Assembly: GCF_016127315.1 (NCBI RefSeq)
Contig: NZ_CP065997.1
Span: 5,704,001 to 5,768,000, forward strand
Origin: Achromobacter deleyi
GTDB taxonomy: Bacteria > Pseudomonadota > Gammaproteobacteria > Burkholderiales > Burkholderiaceae_B
Direction: 5' to 3'
Length of the DNA: 64,000 nt
Below the pieces are notes generated by a model, which saw nothing but the letters and a program-made list of their open reading frames with translations, had not been told where the DNA came from and did not search any database. Within the stretch, counting starts at the first letter, position 1. Every line of letters begins with the position of its first letter. A program made the translations under genes and the position numbers. Shown here one piece after another: positions 25,840 through 34,942 of this stretch.

Positions 25840-26538
25840 ATGCCGTCCCCAGAACAGATCCATCCCGCGTTGTGGCGCGCCACCCAGCTGGCCCGGGGCG
25901 CCGCCCGCAGCCTGCCCACCGGCCACGCCGCCCTGTCGGCCGAGCTGCCGGACGGCGGCTGGCCGCTGGGTTCGCTGATCGAGCTGCTGTCGCCGCAACC
26001 CGGCATCGGCGAAATCCGCCTGCTGCGCCCGGCCCTGGCGCAGCTCGAAACGCGCCGCGCCATCGCCCTGGTGCAGCCGCCGCACGCGCCGCACATCGCC
26101 AGCTGGATGAGCTGGCGGCTCGATCCGCGCCAATTGCTCTGGGTCGCCCCCGAAAAACCCCTGGACGCCCTCTGGGCCGCCGAGCAGATCCTGAAAAACG
26201 GCAGCTGCGGCGCCCTGCTCTGCTGGCTGCCGCACGTGCGCCCCGAATCGCTGCGCCGGCTGCACCTGGCGGCCCAGGCCAGCGACCTGCTGTTCGTCGC
26301 CCTGCGCCCGGCCAGCGCGGCGCAGCACGCCACCCCCGCCCCGTTGCGCCTGGCGCTCGCGCCCGCGCCGGGCGGGCTGTCCGTCCATATTCTCAAGCGC
26401 CGGGGACCGGTCTGCGAGGCCCCGCTGTACGTGGGCCTGGAGCCCGGCGTCCTCGCGCCTACCCGCCATGCGCCTCTGGATCGCCGCCTGCCTGCGCTGC
26501 CTGCCGCTGGACGCACTGCGCCCGCACTGGCCGCATGA
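25840..26538 (+). CDS. imuA: ImuA, RecA-like component of the SOS mutagenesis cassette
   Basis: This is a 232-residue protein related to RecA/SulA. The opening IHPALWRATQLA, the GWPLGSLIELLS segment and LLWVAPEKPLDALWAAEQILKNGSCGALLCWL are typical of ImuA. It lacks a full Walker A motif. ImuA works with ImuB and DnaE2 in translesion synthesis after DNA damage. The gene follows a LexA box and overlaps imuB by 71 bases in another frame, the compact arrangement usual for this cassette. Confidence 0.92.
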   Translation: MPSPEQIHPALWRATQLARGAARSLPTGHAALSAELPDGGWPLGSLIELLSPQPGIGEIRLLRPALAQLETRRAIALVQPPHAPHIASWMSWRLDPRQLLWVAPEKPLDALWAAEQILKNGSCGALLCWLPHVRPESLRRLHLAAQASDLLFVALRPASAAQHATPAPLRLALAPAPGGLSVHILKRRGPVCEAPLYVGLEPGVLAPTRHAPLDRRLPALPAAGRTAPALAA

Positions 26539-27937
26539 GGCGCAGGCCTGCGCGGTCCTCGACCAGGAACGCGTCGCCGCCCTCACGCCCGCCGCGCGCC
26601 AGGCCGGCGTGCGGCCGGGCATGCGCCGCGGCGGCGCGGCCGCCATCGCGCCCGAGGTCGAGCTGCTGACGCGCGACCCGGTGGCCGAGGCCGACACCCT
26701 GCAGGGCGCGGCGCTGGCGCTGCTGCAATACACCCCCGAGGTCGCGCTGTCCGGCGACGACACCGTGCTGCTCAGCGTCGGCGCCAGCCTGCTGTTCTTT
26801 GGCGGGCCGCACGCGCTGCACCGGCGCGTGGCCGCCACGCTGGCCGCGCTGGACCTGCGCGTGTCGCTGGGCATGGCGCCCACCGCCGCCGGCGCCTGGC
26901 TGCTGGCGCATCGCGGCGGGCGCCGGCCGCCGCGCCGGGCGCTGACCCCGCGCACGCTGGCCCGCCGGCTCGACGCCCTGCCCGTGGCCCTGCTGCCCCA
27001 GGCCCAACCGCGCCTGGACTGGCTCAACGACATCGGCTGCCACACCCTGGCCGACCTGCGCGCCCTGCCGCGCGCCGGCCTGCAACGGCGCAGCGCGCCC
27101 GACCTGCTGCAGGCGCTGGACGCGGCCTATGGCCAGTCGCCCGAACTGCATCGCTGGATCGAGCCGCCGCCGCGCTTCGAGCGCCGCATCGAGCTGATGG
27201 AATACCTCGAGCACACCGACGCCGTGCTGGCCGTGGCGCGGCGCCTGGCCGAGCAGCTGGGCGGCTGGCTGGCGGCCCGACAGCTGGCGGTGCGGCGCGT
27301 GCTGCTGCGCATGGACCACGAGCGCGGCCGCCATGCGCGCCCGCCCACCGAACTCGAACTGGCGCTGGCCCAGCCCGTCTGGCAGGCGCCGCAGATTCTC
27401 AACCTGCTGCGGGAAAAGCTCGGCCGCCTCACGCTCGAAGCGCCCGTCATCGCCGTATCCCTATTGGCGCCCGACACCACCGAACAACCCGCCGCCAGCA
27501 CCACGCTGTTCCCCGAGCCCGGCGGCACCGCCGCCGACCACGCCCGCCTGCTGGACCTGCTGACGGCGCGGCTGGGCCGCGACCACGTCCGCCACGCCTG
27601 TCCCACCCCCGACCACCGGCCCGAAGCCGCCAACGCCTGGGGCGACGCGCTGGAGCCGCCGCAGCGCCCCGAGCCGCTGCCCGACCAGCTGGACCGCCCC
27701 TTCTGGCTGCTCGACCCGCCGCTGCCGCTGAAGCTGGCCGGCCACCGGCCGCAATACGCCGGCCAGGCGCTGCGGCTGATGCGCGGCCCCGAGCGCATCG
27801 AAAGCGGCTGGTGGGACCCGGCGCTGACCGTGCGCGACTACTTCGTCGCCGAGGACGCCGCCAGCGCGCGCTACTGGATCTACCGCGAACGCGACGACGA
27901 GCACGCGCGCTGGTACCTGCACGGGCTGTACGCCTGA
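26468..27937 (+). CDS. imuB: ImuB, catalytically inactive Y-family polymerase homologue
   Basis: This is a 489-residue Y-family-like protein that serves as a hub between ImuA, DnaE2 and the sliding clamp. The palm has lost the catalytic acids: the position of the usual D-x-x-x-F is ACLRCLPLDAL, and the S-x-D-E motif is replaced by LSVGASLLFFGG. This is as known for ImuB, so the protein is structural rather than a polymerase. The helix-hairpin-helix region (LDWLNDIGCHTLADLRALPRAGL) and little-finger domain are recognisable. It is followed by dnaE2 after 7 bases. Confidence 0.93.
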   Translation: MRLWIAACLRCLPLDALRPHWPHEAQACAVLDQERVAALTPAARQAGVRPGMRRGGAAAIAPEVELLTRDPVAEADTLQGAALALLQYTPEVALSGDDTVLLSVGASLLFFGGPHALHRRVAATLAALDLRVSLGMAPTAAGAWLLAHRGGRRPPRRALTPRTLARRLDALPVALLPQAQPRLDWLNDIGCHTLADLRALPRAGLQRRSAPDLLQALDAAYGQSPELHRWIEPPPRFERRIELMEYLEHTDAVLAVARRLAEQLGGWLAARQLAVRRVLLRMDHERGRHARPPTELELALAQPVWQAPQILNLLREKLGRLTLEAPVIAVSLLAPDTTEQPAASTTLFPEPGGTAADHARLLDLLTARLGRDHVRHACPTPDHRPEAANAWGDALEPPQRPEPLPDQLDRPFWLLDPPLPLKLAGHRPQYAGQALRLMRGPERIESGWWDPALTVRDYFVAEDAASARYWIYRERDDEHARWYLHGLYA

Positions 27938-27944
27938 CCCCGCC

Positions 27945-30900
27945 ATGCAAGCGCCCGACGATCCCCATGACGACGCCCCCGGCCCGCCCGCCGGACTGCC
28001 CGGCTACGCCGAACTGCAATGCCAGTCGAATTTCTCGTTCCTGCAGGGCGCCTCGCACCCCGAGGAACTGGCCGCCCGCGCCGCCGAACTGGGCTACGCC
28101 GCCCTGGCCATCACCGACGAATGCAGCCTGGCCGGCGTGGTGCGCGCCCACATGGAGGCCAAGACCCAGAAGCTGCCGCTTCTCATCGGCGCCACCTTCC
28201 GGCTGCGCGCCGGCCCCGACGCCGCCCCGCTCGACCTGACCCTGCTGGCGCAGACCCGCGAGGGCTACGGCAACCTGTCCGAACTCATCACCCTGGCCCG
28301 CACCCGCGCCCCCAAGGGCGAATACCGGCTGGCGCCCGAGGACTTCACCGCCCCGCCGCCGGGCTACGAACACCTGCGCCACCTGCCCGAGTGCCTGGCG
28401 ATCCTGTCGCCCGTCTACGGCGACGACCCCGACCGCATGGCGCAGCAGGCGCGCTGGCTGGCCGCCACCTTCCCGCACCGCGCCTGGGTCGGCCTGACCC
28501 TGCTGTACCGCTCGCGCGACGACCTGCACCGCGCCGCCGTCGACCACGCCGCGCGCGCCGCCGAACTGCCCGTGGTGGCCCTGGGCCAGGTGCAGATGCA
28601 CGTGCGTTCGCGCAAGCCGCTGCACGACACCCTGACCGGCATCCGCACCCACCAGCCCGTTTCCCAATGCGGCTACGCGCTGTCCGGCAACGCCGAGCAG
28701 CACCTGCGCACCCGCATGCGGCTGGCCAACCTGTACCCGCCCGAGGCGCTGGCTCAGACCCTGGTGGTGGCGCGGCGCTGCGCCTTCTCGCTGGACGAGC
28801 TGCGCTACGAATACCCCGACGAGATCATCCCGCGCGGCCACACACCCGCCACCTTCCTGCGCCAGGAAACCCTGGCGGGCGCCGCGCGGCGCTTTCCGGC
28901 CGGCACGCCGGCCCACGTCACCGAACAGATCGAAAAGGAACTGGCGCTGATCGCCGACCTGCAATACGAGGCCTACTTCCTCACGGTCTACGACATCGTC
29001 CTGTTCGCCCGCAACAACGGCATCCTGTGCCAGGGGCGCGGCTCGGCCGCCAACTCGGCGGTGTGCTACTGCCTGGGCATCACCGAAGTCGACCCGCGCC
29101 GCGGCAACAACCTGTTCGAACGCTTCATCAGCAAGGAACGCAACGAGCCGCCCGACATCGACGTCGACTTCGAGCACCAGCGGCGCGAGGAAGTGATCCA
29201 GTACATCTACGGCAAATACGGCCGCCAGCGCGCCGCCCTGACCGCCGTGGTGATTTCCTACCGGCCCCGCAGCGTGCTGCGCGACACCGGCCGCGCGCTG
29301 GGCGTGGACGCGGGCGTGATCGACGCCGTGGCGCGCGCCCACCAGTGGTGGGACGGCAAAAAGGAAATGCTGCGCACGCTGGGCGCCTGCGGCCTCGACC
29401 CGGAATCGCAGGTGGCGCGGCAATGGGCCGCGCTGGCCCAGACCCTGATGGGCTTTCCACGCCACCTCTCGCAGCACCCCGGCGGCTTCGTCATCTCGCG
29501 CGGCAAGCTGTCGCGGCTGGTGCCGATCGAGAACGCCGCCATGGCCGACCGCAGCGTGGTGCAGTGGGACAAGGACGACCTGGACGCGCTCAAGCTGCTC
29601 AAGGTCGACGTGCTGGCCCTGGGCATGCTGTCGGCGCTGCGCCGCACCCTGGAGCTGGCCGGCCAGCGCCGCGGCCAGCCGCTGCGGCTGCAGGACATCC
29701 CCGAGGGCGACACCCCCACCTACGACATGATCTGCGAGGCCGACACCATCGGCGTGTTCCAGATCGAATCGCGCGCCCAGATGACCATGCTGCCGCGCCT
29801 GCGGCCGCGCGAATACTACGACCTGGTGGTGCAGGTGGCGATCGTGCGGCCCGGCCCGATCCAGGGCGGCATGGTGCATCCCTACCTGCGCCGCCGCCAG
29901 GGCAAGGAAGACATCGACTACCCCAGCGACAAGGTGCGCGGCGTGCTCAGCCGCACCATGGGGGTGCCGATCTTCCAGGAACAGGTGATGCAGATCGCGG
30001 TGGTGGCGGCCGGCTTCACGCCGGGCGACGCCGACCAGTTGCGGCGCTCCATGGCCGCCTGGAAGCGCAAGGGCGGCGTCGACAAATACCGCGTCAAGCT
30101 GGTGGGCGGCCTGCTGGCCCACGGCTACACGCTGGAATTCGCCGAGGCGCTGTTCCGCCAGGTCGAGGGCTTTGGCGAATACGGCTTCCCCGAAAGCCAC
30201 GCCGCCAGCTTCGCGCTGCTGGCCTACGCCAGTTCCTGGCTCAAGCGCCACGAGCCCGAGGCCTTCCTGGCCGCGCTGCTCAACTCCCAGCCCATGGGCT
30301 TCTATCCCCCCGCGCAACTGGTGCAGGACGCGCGCCGCCACGGCGTGCGGGTCCTGGCGGCCGACGTGACCGTCAGCGGCTGGGACGCCGCGCTGGAAAC
30401 CGCGCCGGACGACGCCGCGCCGCGCCCGGCGCACCGCCACGCCCCGGCGCCGGACGAAATCCGCCCCGCCGTGCGCCTGGGCCTGAGCCTGATCCAGGGC
30501 CTGCACGAAGACAGCGCCCGCCGCATCGAGGCCGCCCGCGCCGACGCCCCCTTCACCAGCACCGGCGACCTGGCGCGCCGCGCCGCCCTGACGCGCCACG
30601 ACCTGAACGCGCTGGCCGCCGGCGACGCCCTGCTGACCCTGGCCGGCCACCGCCGCCAGGCCAGCTGGGAAGCCGCCGCCAGCGTCCACAGCCGCGACCT
30701 GCTGCGCGACGCCGCCATCCACGAAACCGAGGCGCCGCGACTGGCCGCGCCGACCGAGAACCAGACCGTGGCGGCCGACTACCGCAGCGTCGGCCTGACC
30801 CTGCGGCGCCACCCCGTCGAACTGCTGCGGCCGCAACTGGCGGCGCGCAACTTCCAGCCCGCCAGCGTGCTCAACGGCTACCCCGACAAGCGCGTGGCCC

Positions 30901-31172
30901 GCGCCTGTGGCATCGTCACCGTGCGCCAACGGCCGCAGACCTCCAAGGGCGTGATCTTCGTCACCCTCGAGGACGAGACCGGCCCGGTCAACGTGGTGGT
31001 GCGCCCCGAGCTGATCGAACGCCAGCGCCGCGAACTGCTCGCCTCCTCCCTGCTGGGCGTATACGGCAGCTGGCAGAGCGTGGACGGCGTGCGCCACCTG
31101 ATCGCGCAGCGGCTGGTGGACCTGTCCGAGTTGCTGGGCGGCCTGAGCATGCCCAGCCGCAACTTCCACTGA
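27945..31172 (+). CDS. dnaE2: Error-prone DNA polymerase DnaE2 (ImuC)
   Basis: This is a 1075-residue C-family polymerase. It has an N-terminal PHP domain (YAELQCQSNFSFLQGASHPEEL), the palm with the catalytic Asp residues in PPDIDVDFEHQRREEV (PDIDVD at 403-408), and the PESHAASFALLAYASSWLK block. A C-terminal OB-like region (GIVTVRQRPQTSKGVIFVTLEDE) follows. Length is that of DnaE2, shorter than DnaE1 (about 1160). It extends DNA across lesions and is the mutagenic polymerase of the SOS-induced imuA-imuB-dnaE2 operon. All three genes are intact here. Confidence 0.96.
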   Translation: MQAPDDPHDDAPGPPAGLPGYAELQCQSNFSFLQGASHPEELAARAAELGYAALAITDECSLAGVVRAHMEAKTQKLPLLIGATFRLRAGPDAAPLDLTLLAQTREGYGNLSELITLARTRAPKGEYRLAPEDFTAPPPGYEHLRHLPECLAILSPVYGDDPDRMAQQARWLAATFPHRAWVGLTLLYRSRDDLHRAAVDHAARAAELPVVALGQVQMHVRSRKPLHDTLTGIRTHQPVSQCGYALSGNAEQHLRTRMRLANLYPPEALAQTLVVARRCAFSLDELRYEYPDEIIPRGHTPATFLRQETLAGAARRFPAGTPAHVTEQIEKELALIADLQYEAYFLTVYDIVLFARNNGILCQGRGSAANSAVCYCLGITEVDPRRGNNLFERFISKERNEPPDIDVDFEHQRREEVIQYIYGKYGRQRAALTAVVISYRPRSVLRDTGRALGVDAGVIDAVARAHQWWDGKKEMLRTLGACGLDPESQVARQWAALAQTLMGFPRHLSQHPGGFVISRGKLSRLVPIENAAMADRSVVQWDKDDLDALKLLKVDVLALGMLSALRRTLELAGQRRGQPLRLQDIPEGDTPTYDMICEADTIGVFQIESRAQMTMLPRLRPREYYDLVVQVAIVRPGPIQGGMVHPYLRRRQGKEDIDYPSDKVRGVLSRTMGVPIFQEQVMQIAVVAAGFTPGDADQLRRSMAAWKRKGGVDKYRVKLVGGLLAHGYTLEFAEALFRQVEGFGEYGFPESHAASFALLAYASSWLKRHEPEAFLAALLNSQPMGFYPPAQLVQDARRHGVRVLAADVTVSGWDAALETAPDDAAPRPAHRHAPAPDEIRPAVRLGLSLIQGLHEDSARRIEAARADAPFTSTGDLARRAALTRHDLNALAAGDALLTLAGHRRQASWEAAASVHSRDLLRDAAIHETEAPRLAAPTENQTVAADYRSVGLTLRRHPVELLRPQLAARNFQPASVLNGYPDKRVARACGIVTVRQRPQTSKGVIFVTLEDETGPVNVVVRPELIERQRRELLASSLLGVYGSWQSVDGVRHLIAQRLVDLSELLGGLSMPSRNFH

Positions 31173-31382
31173 CGGCGGCGCGCCGGCGCTGGCCCCGGCG
31201 TCGCGGGGCGCACGCGGATCGAGACGAGCGGGTGCGACAACCGGACCCGGCGACCCGGAGCGATGGCCGCACGCCAAGGCCAAGCGCGGCGCGGGCGGCT
31301 GGTCTATGATGGATTTTCCGCGCCGCCCGCCAGCCCTCGCGCCGGCCGCGCCGTGGAAACGTTTTCTTTTTCAGGAGTGATC

Positions 31383-31766
31383 ATGATCCGCAAGCTGATT
31401 CCCGTTCTGCTGGTAGCCACGCTGAGCGCCTGCGCCAATTCCGGAGCCCCGCGTTCCTCTTCCCCGTCCGCCGCCTCCAGTTCCTCCAGCTCGCCCGCCG
31501 CCTCCGACAGCACGTCCGGCACGTCGTACGGATCGCCCTCCGCCATCCCCTCCTCCTCTGGCAAGACCTGCGACGCCGGCGCGCTGCAATCGCAGATCGG
31601 CCAGAAAGCCACCCAATCCGTCCTGGAAGACCTGCGCACCCGCAGCGGCGCCACCACCGCCCGCATCCTGCGCCCCGGCCAACTGGTCACCATGGAATAC
31701 AACGACACCCGCCTGAACCTGATCGTCGACGACAAGGACGTGATGACGGCGATCCGCTGCGGCTGA
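31383..31766 (+). CDS. I78-family peptidase inhibitor-like lipoprotein
   Basis: This is a 127-residue lipoprotein. The signal peptide ends in lipobox LSAC (Cys17). A serine-rich low-complexity linker follows (about residues 20-60), then a C-terminal domain of the I78 family (potato-inhibitor-like): CDAGALQSQIGQKATQSVLEDLR, RILRPGQLVTMEYNDTRLNLIVDDKD and a final RCG. The two cysteines of the domain probably form a disulfide. Family members inhibit serine peptidases, here presumably in the periplasm. ATG 31383 follows an AGGAGTG ribosome site. Confidence 0.85.
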   Translation: MIRKLIPVLLVATLSACANSGAPRSSSPSAASSSSSSPAASDSTSGTSYGSPSAIPSSSGKTCDAGALQSQIGQKATQSVLEDLRTRSGATTARILRPGQLVTMEYNDTRLNLIVDDKDVMTAIRCG

Positions 31767-31885
31767 ACGTCCCGCGTGAACCGCAAAACGGGCGCGACGG
31801 GCGCGACCACCCCGCGCCCGATTTTTCAGGATGGCGCCGATGTCCCGCCATCCCTCATGGAATCTTCGTGAAGGCTCGCCTGCCC

Positions 31886-32224
31886 ATGGATCTCCATACT
31901 CTCAGCAAGCAAGTCGCCAGCCTGCCGACCATCATGGACCTGGCCCAGGAAATGAAGCTGATCCGGGCCCTGATGCAGGTGCCGCCGCGTCACATCGCGG
32001 CCCATCCCACGCAATTCCAGCGCATCGTCGCCGCCCTGGCGCTGACCCACACCGATTCCGGCGTGTTCGAGCTGACGCCGGCCACCGACGCGTTCTTCGC
32101 CGCCTTCCACCAATGGTTGCAACAGATGCGGGGCAGCGTCTGCCCGGAACTGAACCCGGCCTTGATCGAGGATTTCAGCCTGTCGGCGCAGGCGTTCGCC
32201 GATCGCATGCCGCCGCCGGGTTGA
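31886..32224 (+). CDS. Small helical protein of unknown function
   Basis: This is a 112-residue, mostly helical protein with no signal peptide, cysteine cluster or known motif that I recognise. ATG 31886 (MDLHTLSKQV) is preferred; a GTG at 31868 would add six residues. Codon usage is normal for the chromosome, so it is probably a real gene. It precedes a convergent LysR gene. No functional clue comes from the neighbours. Confidence 0.6.
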   Translation: MDLHTLSKQVASLPTIMDLAQEMKLIRALMQVPPRHIAAHPTQFQRIVAALALTHTDSGVFELTPATDAFFAAFHQWLQQMRGSVCPELNPALIEDFSLSAQAFADRMPPPG

Positions 32225-32248
32225 TGGCCAAGGCCGCGCCAACGCCCG

Positions 32249-33148
32249 CTACCAGCGCGTCGCCTGGACGAAATCCACGAACGCGCGCAGCGGCGCCGGC
32301 AGATAGCGCCGCCCCGGAAAATACAGCAACGGCCCGGTGAAACTCGGCCACCAATCCTGCAGCACCGGCTCCAGCTCGCCGCGGTCCAGATAGGGCTGCA
32401 GCCATTCCTCGAACAGGAACACCACCCCCGCGCCCGCCACCGCCGCATCGACCGCCAGGTCCACCGCCTCTCCCAGGCTGACGATCAGCGGGCCGTCCAC
32501 CTCCACCGTGATCGACTTGCCGTCCTTGGCGAACTCCCACGGCGGCATGGCGCCGCTGGCGAAGCGGCCACGCAGGCAGAGATGCTGGCGCAGGTCTTCC
32601 GGATGCTGCGGCCGCCCATGCCGGGCCAGGTAGGCCGGCGCGGCGGCCACCCCCATGCGCTGGCGCCGGGGCCCGATGGGAATGGCCACCATGTCCTGGT
32701 CCATGCTTTCCTCGTACCGGATGCCCGCATCGCAACCGGACTGCAGCAGTTCGACGAAGCGATCATCAACGATCACCTCCAGCCGGATCTCCGGATACTG
32801 GGCCAGGAAAGGCGGCACGATGCGCGGCAGCACCAGCCGGGACGCCGACAGCGGCACATTCAGCCGCAGCCGGCCCGCCGGCCGGTCGCGAAAGCTGTTG
32901 GCCACGTCCAGCGCCGACTCGACCGCGTCCAGCGCGGGCGCCAGTTGCTCCAGCAGGCGCTGCCCGGCCGCCGTGGTCGCCACGCTACGCGTGGTGCGGT
33001 TCAGCAGCCGCACGCCCAGCCGGGCTTCCAGCCGGCGCACGGCTTCGCTCAACTGCGACGCGCTGGTCCCCGTCTGGCGCGCCGCGCCGCGGAATCCCCC
33101 GTGCGTCGCCACCGCGACAAAGGCGCTGATGTCTTGAAGATTGGACAT
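32249..33148 (-). CDS. LysR-family transcriptional regulator
   Basis: This is a 299-residue LysR regulator. The N-terminal winged helix (DISAFVAVATHGGFRGAARQTGTSASQLSEAVRRLEARLGVRLLNRTTRSVATTAAG) is followed by the periplasmic-binding-like effector domain. The start at 33148 (MSNLQDIS) is the family's usual N-terminus; the longer frame would run through the divergent promoter. It is divergent from pdxI and probably controls it through the inverted repeats between them. Confidence 0.92.
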   Translation of the reverse strand: MSNLQDISAFVAVATHGGFRGAARQTGTSASQLSEAVRRLEARLGVRLLNRTTRSVATTAAGQRLLEQLAPALDAVESALDVANSFRDRPAGRLRLNVPLSASRLVLPRIVPPFLAQYPEIRLEVIVDDRFVELLQSGCDAGIRYEESMDQDMVAIPIGPRRQRMGVAAAPAYLARHGRPQHPEDLRQHLCLRGRFASGAMPPWEFAKDGKSITVEVDGPLIVSLGEAVDLAVDAAVAGAGVVFLFEEWLQPYLDRGELEPVLQDWWPSFTGPLLYFPGRRYLPAPLRAFVDFVQATRW

Positions 33149-33170
33149 GGCCGGCCTCGATTGTTCGCCA

Positions 33171-33228
33171 TTGTGCACAAGCTGTGCGATTACCAAGGAT
33201 TGTCGCACGCCCCGCGCCGCCCTAGACT
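33171..33228 (+). promoter_or_regulatory. Divergent LysR/pdxI control region
   Basis: It holds the palindrome TTGTGCACAA (33171-33180) and the repeat GTGCGA-N13-TCGCAC (33184-33208). A promoter for pdxI follows: TTGTCG (33200-33205), a 17-base spacer and TAGACT (33223-33228). The repeats overlap the -35 region. Confidence 0.5.
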
Positions 33229-33256
33229 CGCTGTCATTCCCTCCCTGGAGCACCTC

Positions 33257-34129
33257 ATGACCTCGATTCAACAAGCCGGCGCCTATTCACTGGGCGACCT
33301 GACCGTCAACCGCCTGGGCTACGGCGCCATGCAACTGGCCGGTCCCCACGTCTTCGGACCGCCCAAGGACAAGGCGCAAGCCATCGCCGTCCTGCGCGAG
33401 GCCCTCGCGCTGGGCATCAACCACATCGACACCAGCGATTTCTACGGCCCGCACATCACCAACCAACTGATCCGCGAAGCCCTGCACCCCTACCGCGACG
33501 ATCTGGTCATCGTCACCAAAGTCGGCGCGCGACGCGGCGACGATGCCTCGTGGCTGCTGGCCAATTCGCCCGCCGAACTCGAATCGGCGGTGCACGACAA
33601 CCTGCGCAACCTGGGCCTGGACGTCCTGGACGTGGTCAACCTGCGGCTCATGTTCGACGTGGCCGGTCCCGCCGAGGGCGACATCGAGCAGTCCTTCACC
33701 ACCCTGGCCGAACTGCAGCGCAAGGGCCTGATACGCCATCTGGGCCTGAGCAACGCCACCGCGCGCCAGGTGGCGCAGGCGCGCGGCATCGCCGACATCG
33801 TCTGCGTGCAGAACCAGTACAACATCGCGCACCGCGCCGACGACGCGCTGATCGGGCAGTTGGCGCAAGACGGCATCGCCTACGTGCCGTTCTTCCCGCT
33901 GGGCGGCTTCTCGCCGCTGCAATCGGCCACGCTGGAGCGCGTGGCCGCCGAGTGCCAGGCCACGCCGATGCAGACCGCGCTGGCCTGGCTGCTGCAACGC
34001 TCGCCCAACATCCTGCTGATCCCGGGCACCTCGTCGCTGGCGCACCTGCGGCAGAACGTCGCCGCGGCCAGCCTGGCGCTGCCGCCGCAGGCCGTGGCCG
34101 AGCTGGACGGGATCGGCGCCGCGGGCTAG
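33257..34129 (+). CDS. pdxI: Pyridoxal reductase PdxI (aldo/keto reductase)
   Basis: This is a 290-residue aldo/keto reductase very like E. coli YdbC/PdxI throughout, for example in NRLGYGAMQLAGP, NHIDTSDFYGPH and LLIPGTSSLAHLR. Catalytic Asp58, Tyr63 and Lys88 are present. As in PdxI, the usual catalytic histidine is replaced (DVVNLRLM, Arg at its position). PdxI reduces pyridoxal to pyridoxine with NADPH and so serves vitamin B6 salvage. The start follows a CTGGAG ribosome site. It lies divergent from a LysR regulator. Confidence 0.9.
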   Translation: MTSIQQAGAYSLGDLTVNRLGYGAMQLAGPHVFGPPKDKAQAIAVLREALALGINHIDTSDFYGPHITNQLIREALHPYRDDLVIVTKVGARRGDDASWLLANSPAELESAVHDNLRNLGLDVLDVVNLRLMFDVAGPAEGDIEQSFTTLAELQRKGLIRHLGLSNATARQVAQARGIADIVCVQNQYNIAHRADDALIGQLAQDGIAYVPFFPLGGFSPLQSATLERVAAECQATPMQTALAWLLQRSPNILLIPGTSSLAHLRQNVAAASLALPPQAVAELDGIGAAG

Positions 34130-34162
34130 TTCGACGGGCGCGGTTGACCAATCCGCTGCATA

Positions 34163-34852
34163 GTGGCACCTTACCCCGAAGTGCCACGCCCGGAACCCCA
34201 CTTGGACCACCCACAGCCCCTCGTCACCGTCGACGCCGTCCTGCTCACCCTGCGCGCGACCGGCCTGGAAATCGCCCTGCACCCGCGCGACCGCGCGCCG
34301 TTCAAGGGCGCCATGGCCTTGCCCGGCGGCGTGGTGCACGTGGACGAAGACGCCAGCACCGAGGCCAGCATCCGCCGCGTGCTGCGCGACAAGACCGGCT
34401 TCGAGCCGCGCTACCTGGAGCAGTTGCAGGTGTTCTCGGGACCGGACCGCGATCCGCGCAAGTGGTCGCTGTCCGTCTCTTACGTGGCGCTGGTGCCGGC
34501 CACCGAGCTTGAGGCCGCGCCCGCCGGCTTTCGCTTCGTCAGCGTGGACGCGCTGCCGCCGCTGGCCTTCGACCACGCCGACATCGTCACCGCCGCCGTG
34601 GCCCGCCTGCGCGGCAAGTCGAGCTACTCGACCCTGCCGTTCTTCCTGCTGCCGGAACGCTTCACCCTGACCGAGCTGCAGCGCACCTACGAAGCCATCC
34701 TGCAGACCACGCTCGAGAAATCGAACTTCCGCCGCAAGATGGAAGCCTGGGGCGTGCTCGAAGCCACCGACGACCACGTGCACGGCGCCCAGCGCCCGGC
34801 GCGCCTCTACCGCCTGAAAGACTTCACCCTGTTCGACCGCAGCGTCGGATAA
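34163..34852 (+). CDS. nrtR: NrtR, Nudix-related regulator of NAD metabolism
   Basis: This is a 229-residue two-domain protein with an N-terminal Nudix-like domain (about residues 20-145) and a C-terminal winged helix (ERFTLTELQRTYEAILQTTLEKSNFRRKMEAWGVLE). The Nudix box is degenerate: GGVVHVDEDASTEASIRRVLRDKTG keeps the first Gly and Glu but loses the REUxEExGU glutamates, as expected for the non-catalytic repressor NrtR. NrtR senses ADP-ribose and controls NAD synthesis genes. The two genes that follow are prs and nadV, exactly the type of regulon known for NrtR. It may start a little downstream of 34163. Confidence 0.9.
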   Translation: MAPYPEVPRPEPHLDHPQPLVTVDAVLLTLRATGLEIALHPRDRAPFKGAMALPGGVVHVDEDASTEASIRRVLRDKTGFEPRYLEQLQVFSGPDRDPRKWSLSVSYVALVPATELEAAPAGFRFVSVDALPPLAFDHADIVTAAVARLRGKSSYSTLPFFLLPERFTLTELQRTYEAILQTTLEKSNFRRKMEAWGVLEATDDHVHGAQRPARLYRLKDFTLFDRSVG

Positions 34853-34874
34853 CTCCACGCCGAACTCGCCTTAG

Positions 34875-34904
34875 TTGCAAAGAAACAATAAGCAGGCTTA
34901 TACT
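34875..34904 (+). promoter_or_regulatory. prs-nadV promoter with candidate NrtR operator
   Basis: The -35-like TTGCAA (34875-34880) and -10-like TATACT (34899-34904) are 18 bases apart. The palindrome ATAAGCAGGCTTAT (34888-34901) lies between them and overlaps the -10, a classic repressor position. Confidence 0.55.
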
Positions 34905-34942
34905 TGCCTCACTTAGTTTTAATTTGCCACCAAGGCTCGATC

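Noticed and set aside
27447..31283. A 1278-codon minus-strand open frame opposite imuB and dnaE2
   Set aside because: It is the antisense shadow of GC-rich coding DNA. The product is a Gly/Ala/Arg/His/Gln-rich string without domains, while the plus strand encodes two complete known proteins.
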